Assembly: GCA_038239195.1 (NCBI GenBank)
Contig: JBBSEZ010000538.1
Location: 1-5,988 of the forward strand
Origin: JBBSEZ01 sp038239195
GTDB taxonomy: Bacteria; Planctomycetota; Planctomycetia; Gemmatales; Gemmataceae
DNA: 5,988 bases
Reading direction: 5' to 3'
Shown here: positions 5,845-5,988 of the stretch, piece by piece
How positions within the stretch are numbered: the stretch's first letter is position 1
How the letters are laid out: each line of letters begins with the position of its first letter
The notes under the pieces: model-generated
The model's input: only the letters and a program-made list of their open reading frames with translations
What the model was told of the DNA's origin: nothing
The model's database searches: none
Position numbers and translations under genes: made by a program

Positions 5845-5988
5845 GTTGTGCAGGAGCGAGCCGGCCTCGATGTTCGTTTCGCAAGTCTCCCGCCCGTGGG
5901 GCAGCCCCGCGCCGCCACGGCGGGGGAATCCAACCCCCCCAGCGCGGCGGGGGTGCCGCTGGAGCCCCAGGCCGGGTGGTTTTGTAAC
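5845..5988 (-). other. Open frame to window edge, G/C-tract rich
   Basis: This stretch is in frame with the 133-residue gene and has no stop codon. Nearest the gene it reads like protein. From about 5895 outward it becomes an Arg/Gly/Pro-rich stretch with an imperfect duplicate (Pro-Arg-Arg-Ala-Gly-Gly, then Pro-Arg-Arg-Gly-Gly-Ala). In DNA, CGGCGGGGG occurs at 5918-5926 and 5945-5953, 27 bases apart, and a run of seven C's (5934-5940) faces five G's (5922-5926) as a possible hairpin. It may be coding, an upstream leader, or a small repeat read through by chance. Confidence 0.4.

Overview
The window is very GC-rich bacterial chromosome-type DNA. It probably comes from a planctomycete or a close relative. 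The best hint is the secreted beta-propeller protein at 754-2070: its mature N-terminus opens with an Asp-Trp-Pro-Gln-Trp-x-Gly-Pro block that is very common in planctomycete PQQ-like proteins. The strongly G/C-biased third codon positions and the long inverted repeat of a 'CACAGATGAA' type also fit environmental genomes of that group. This assignment is inference; no rRNA or other taxonomic marker is present.

Layout. The plus strand holds two genes: a 202-residue protein with a PD-(D/E)XK nuclease-like core (95-703), then, 50 bases later, an exported 438-residue PQQ-like beta-propeller protein (754-2070). These converge on a minus-strand gene group. Between the two groups lies a near-perfect inverted repeat (2094-2225) with 10-base internal tandem repeats. 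It looks like a dispersed repeat and may also serve as a two-way transcription terminator.

The minus strand, read from right to left, carries four genes. First is an unrecognised protein (5443-5844) whose frame stays open to the right edge of the window. Second, overlapping it by ATGA, is a 453-residue protein joining a zinc metallopeptidase-like domain to a VWA-like domain (DUF2201 type, 4085-5446). Third, after an 82-base gap with two hairpins, is a clearly divergent S-adenosylmethionine synthetase homologue (2878-4002). Last, after a 402-base stretch with no convincing gene, is a 76-residue unrecognised protein (2245-2475).

How they may work together. The right-hand trio (unknown protein, metallopeptidase/VWA protein, MetK-like protein) reads like one transcription unit. 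DUF2201 proteins are usually thought to act with MoxR-type AAA+ ATPases, but none is visible here. The MetK-like protein keeps most ATP/phosphate-handling residues but has changed several positions that, in E. coli MetK, contact methionine or act in triphosphate hydrolysis. It may therefore be a specialised paralogue rather than the housekeeping enzyme. The functional link between these genes is a hypothesis. The two plus-strand genes have no obvious relation to it.
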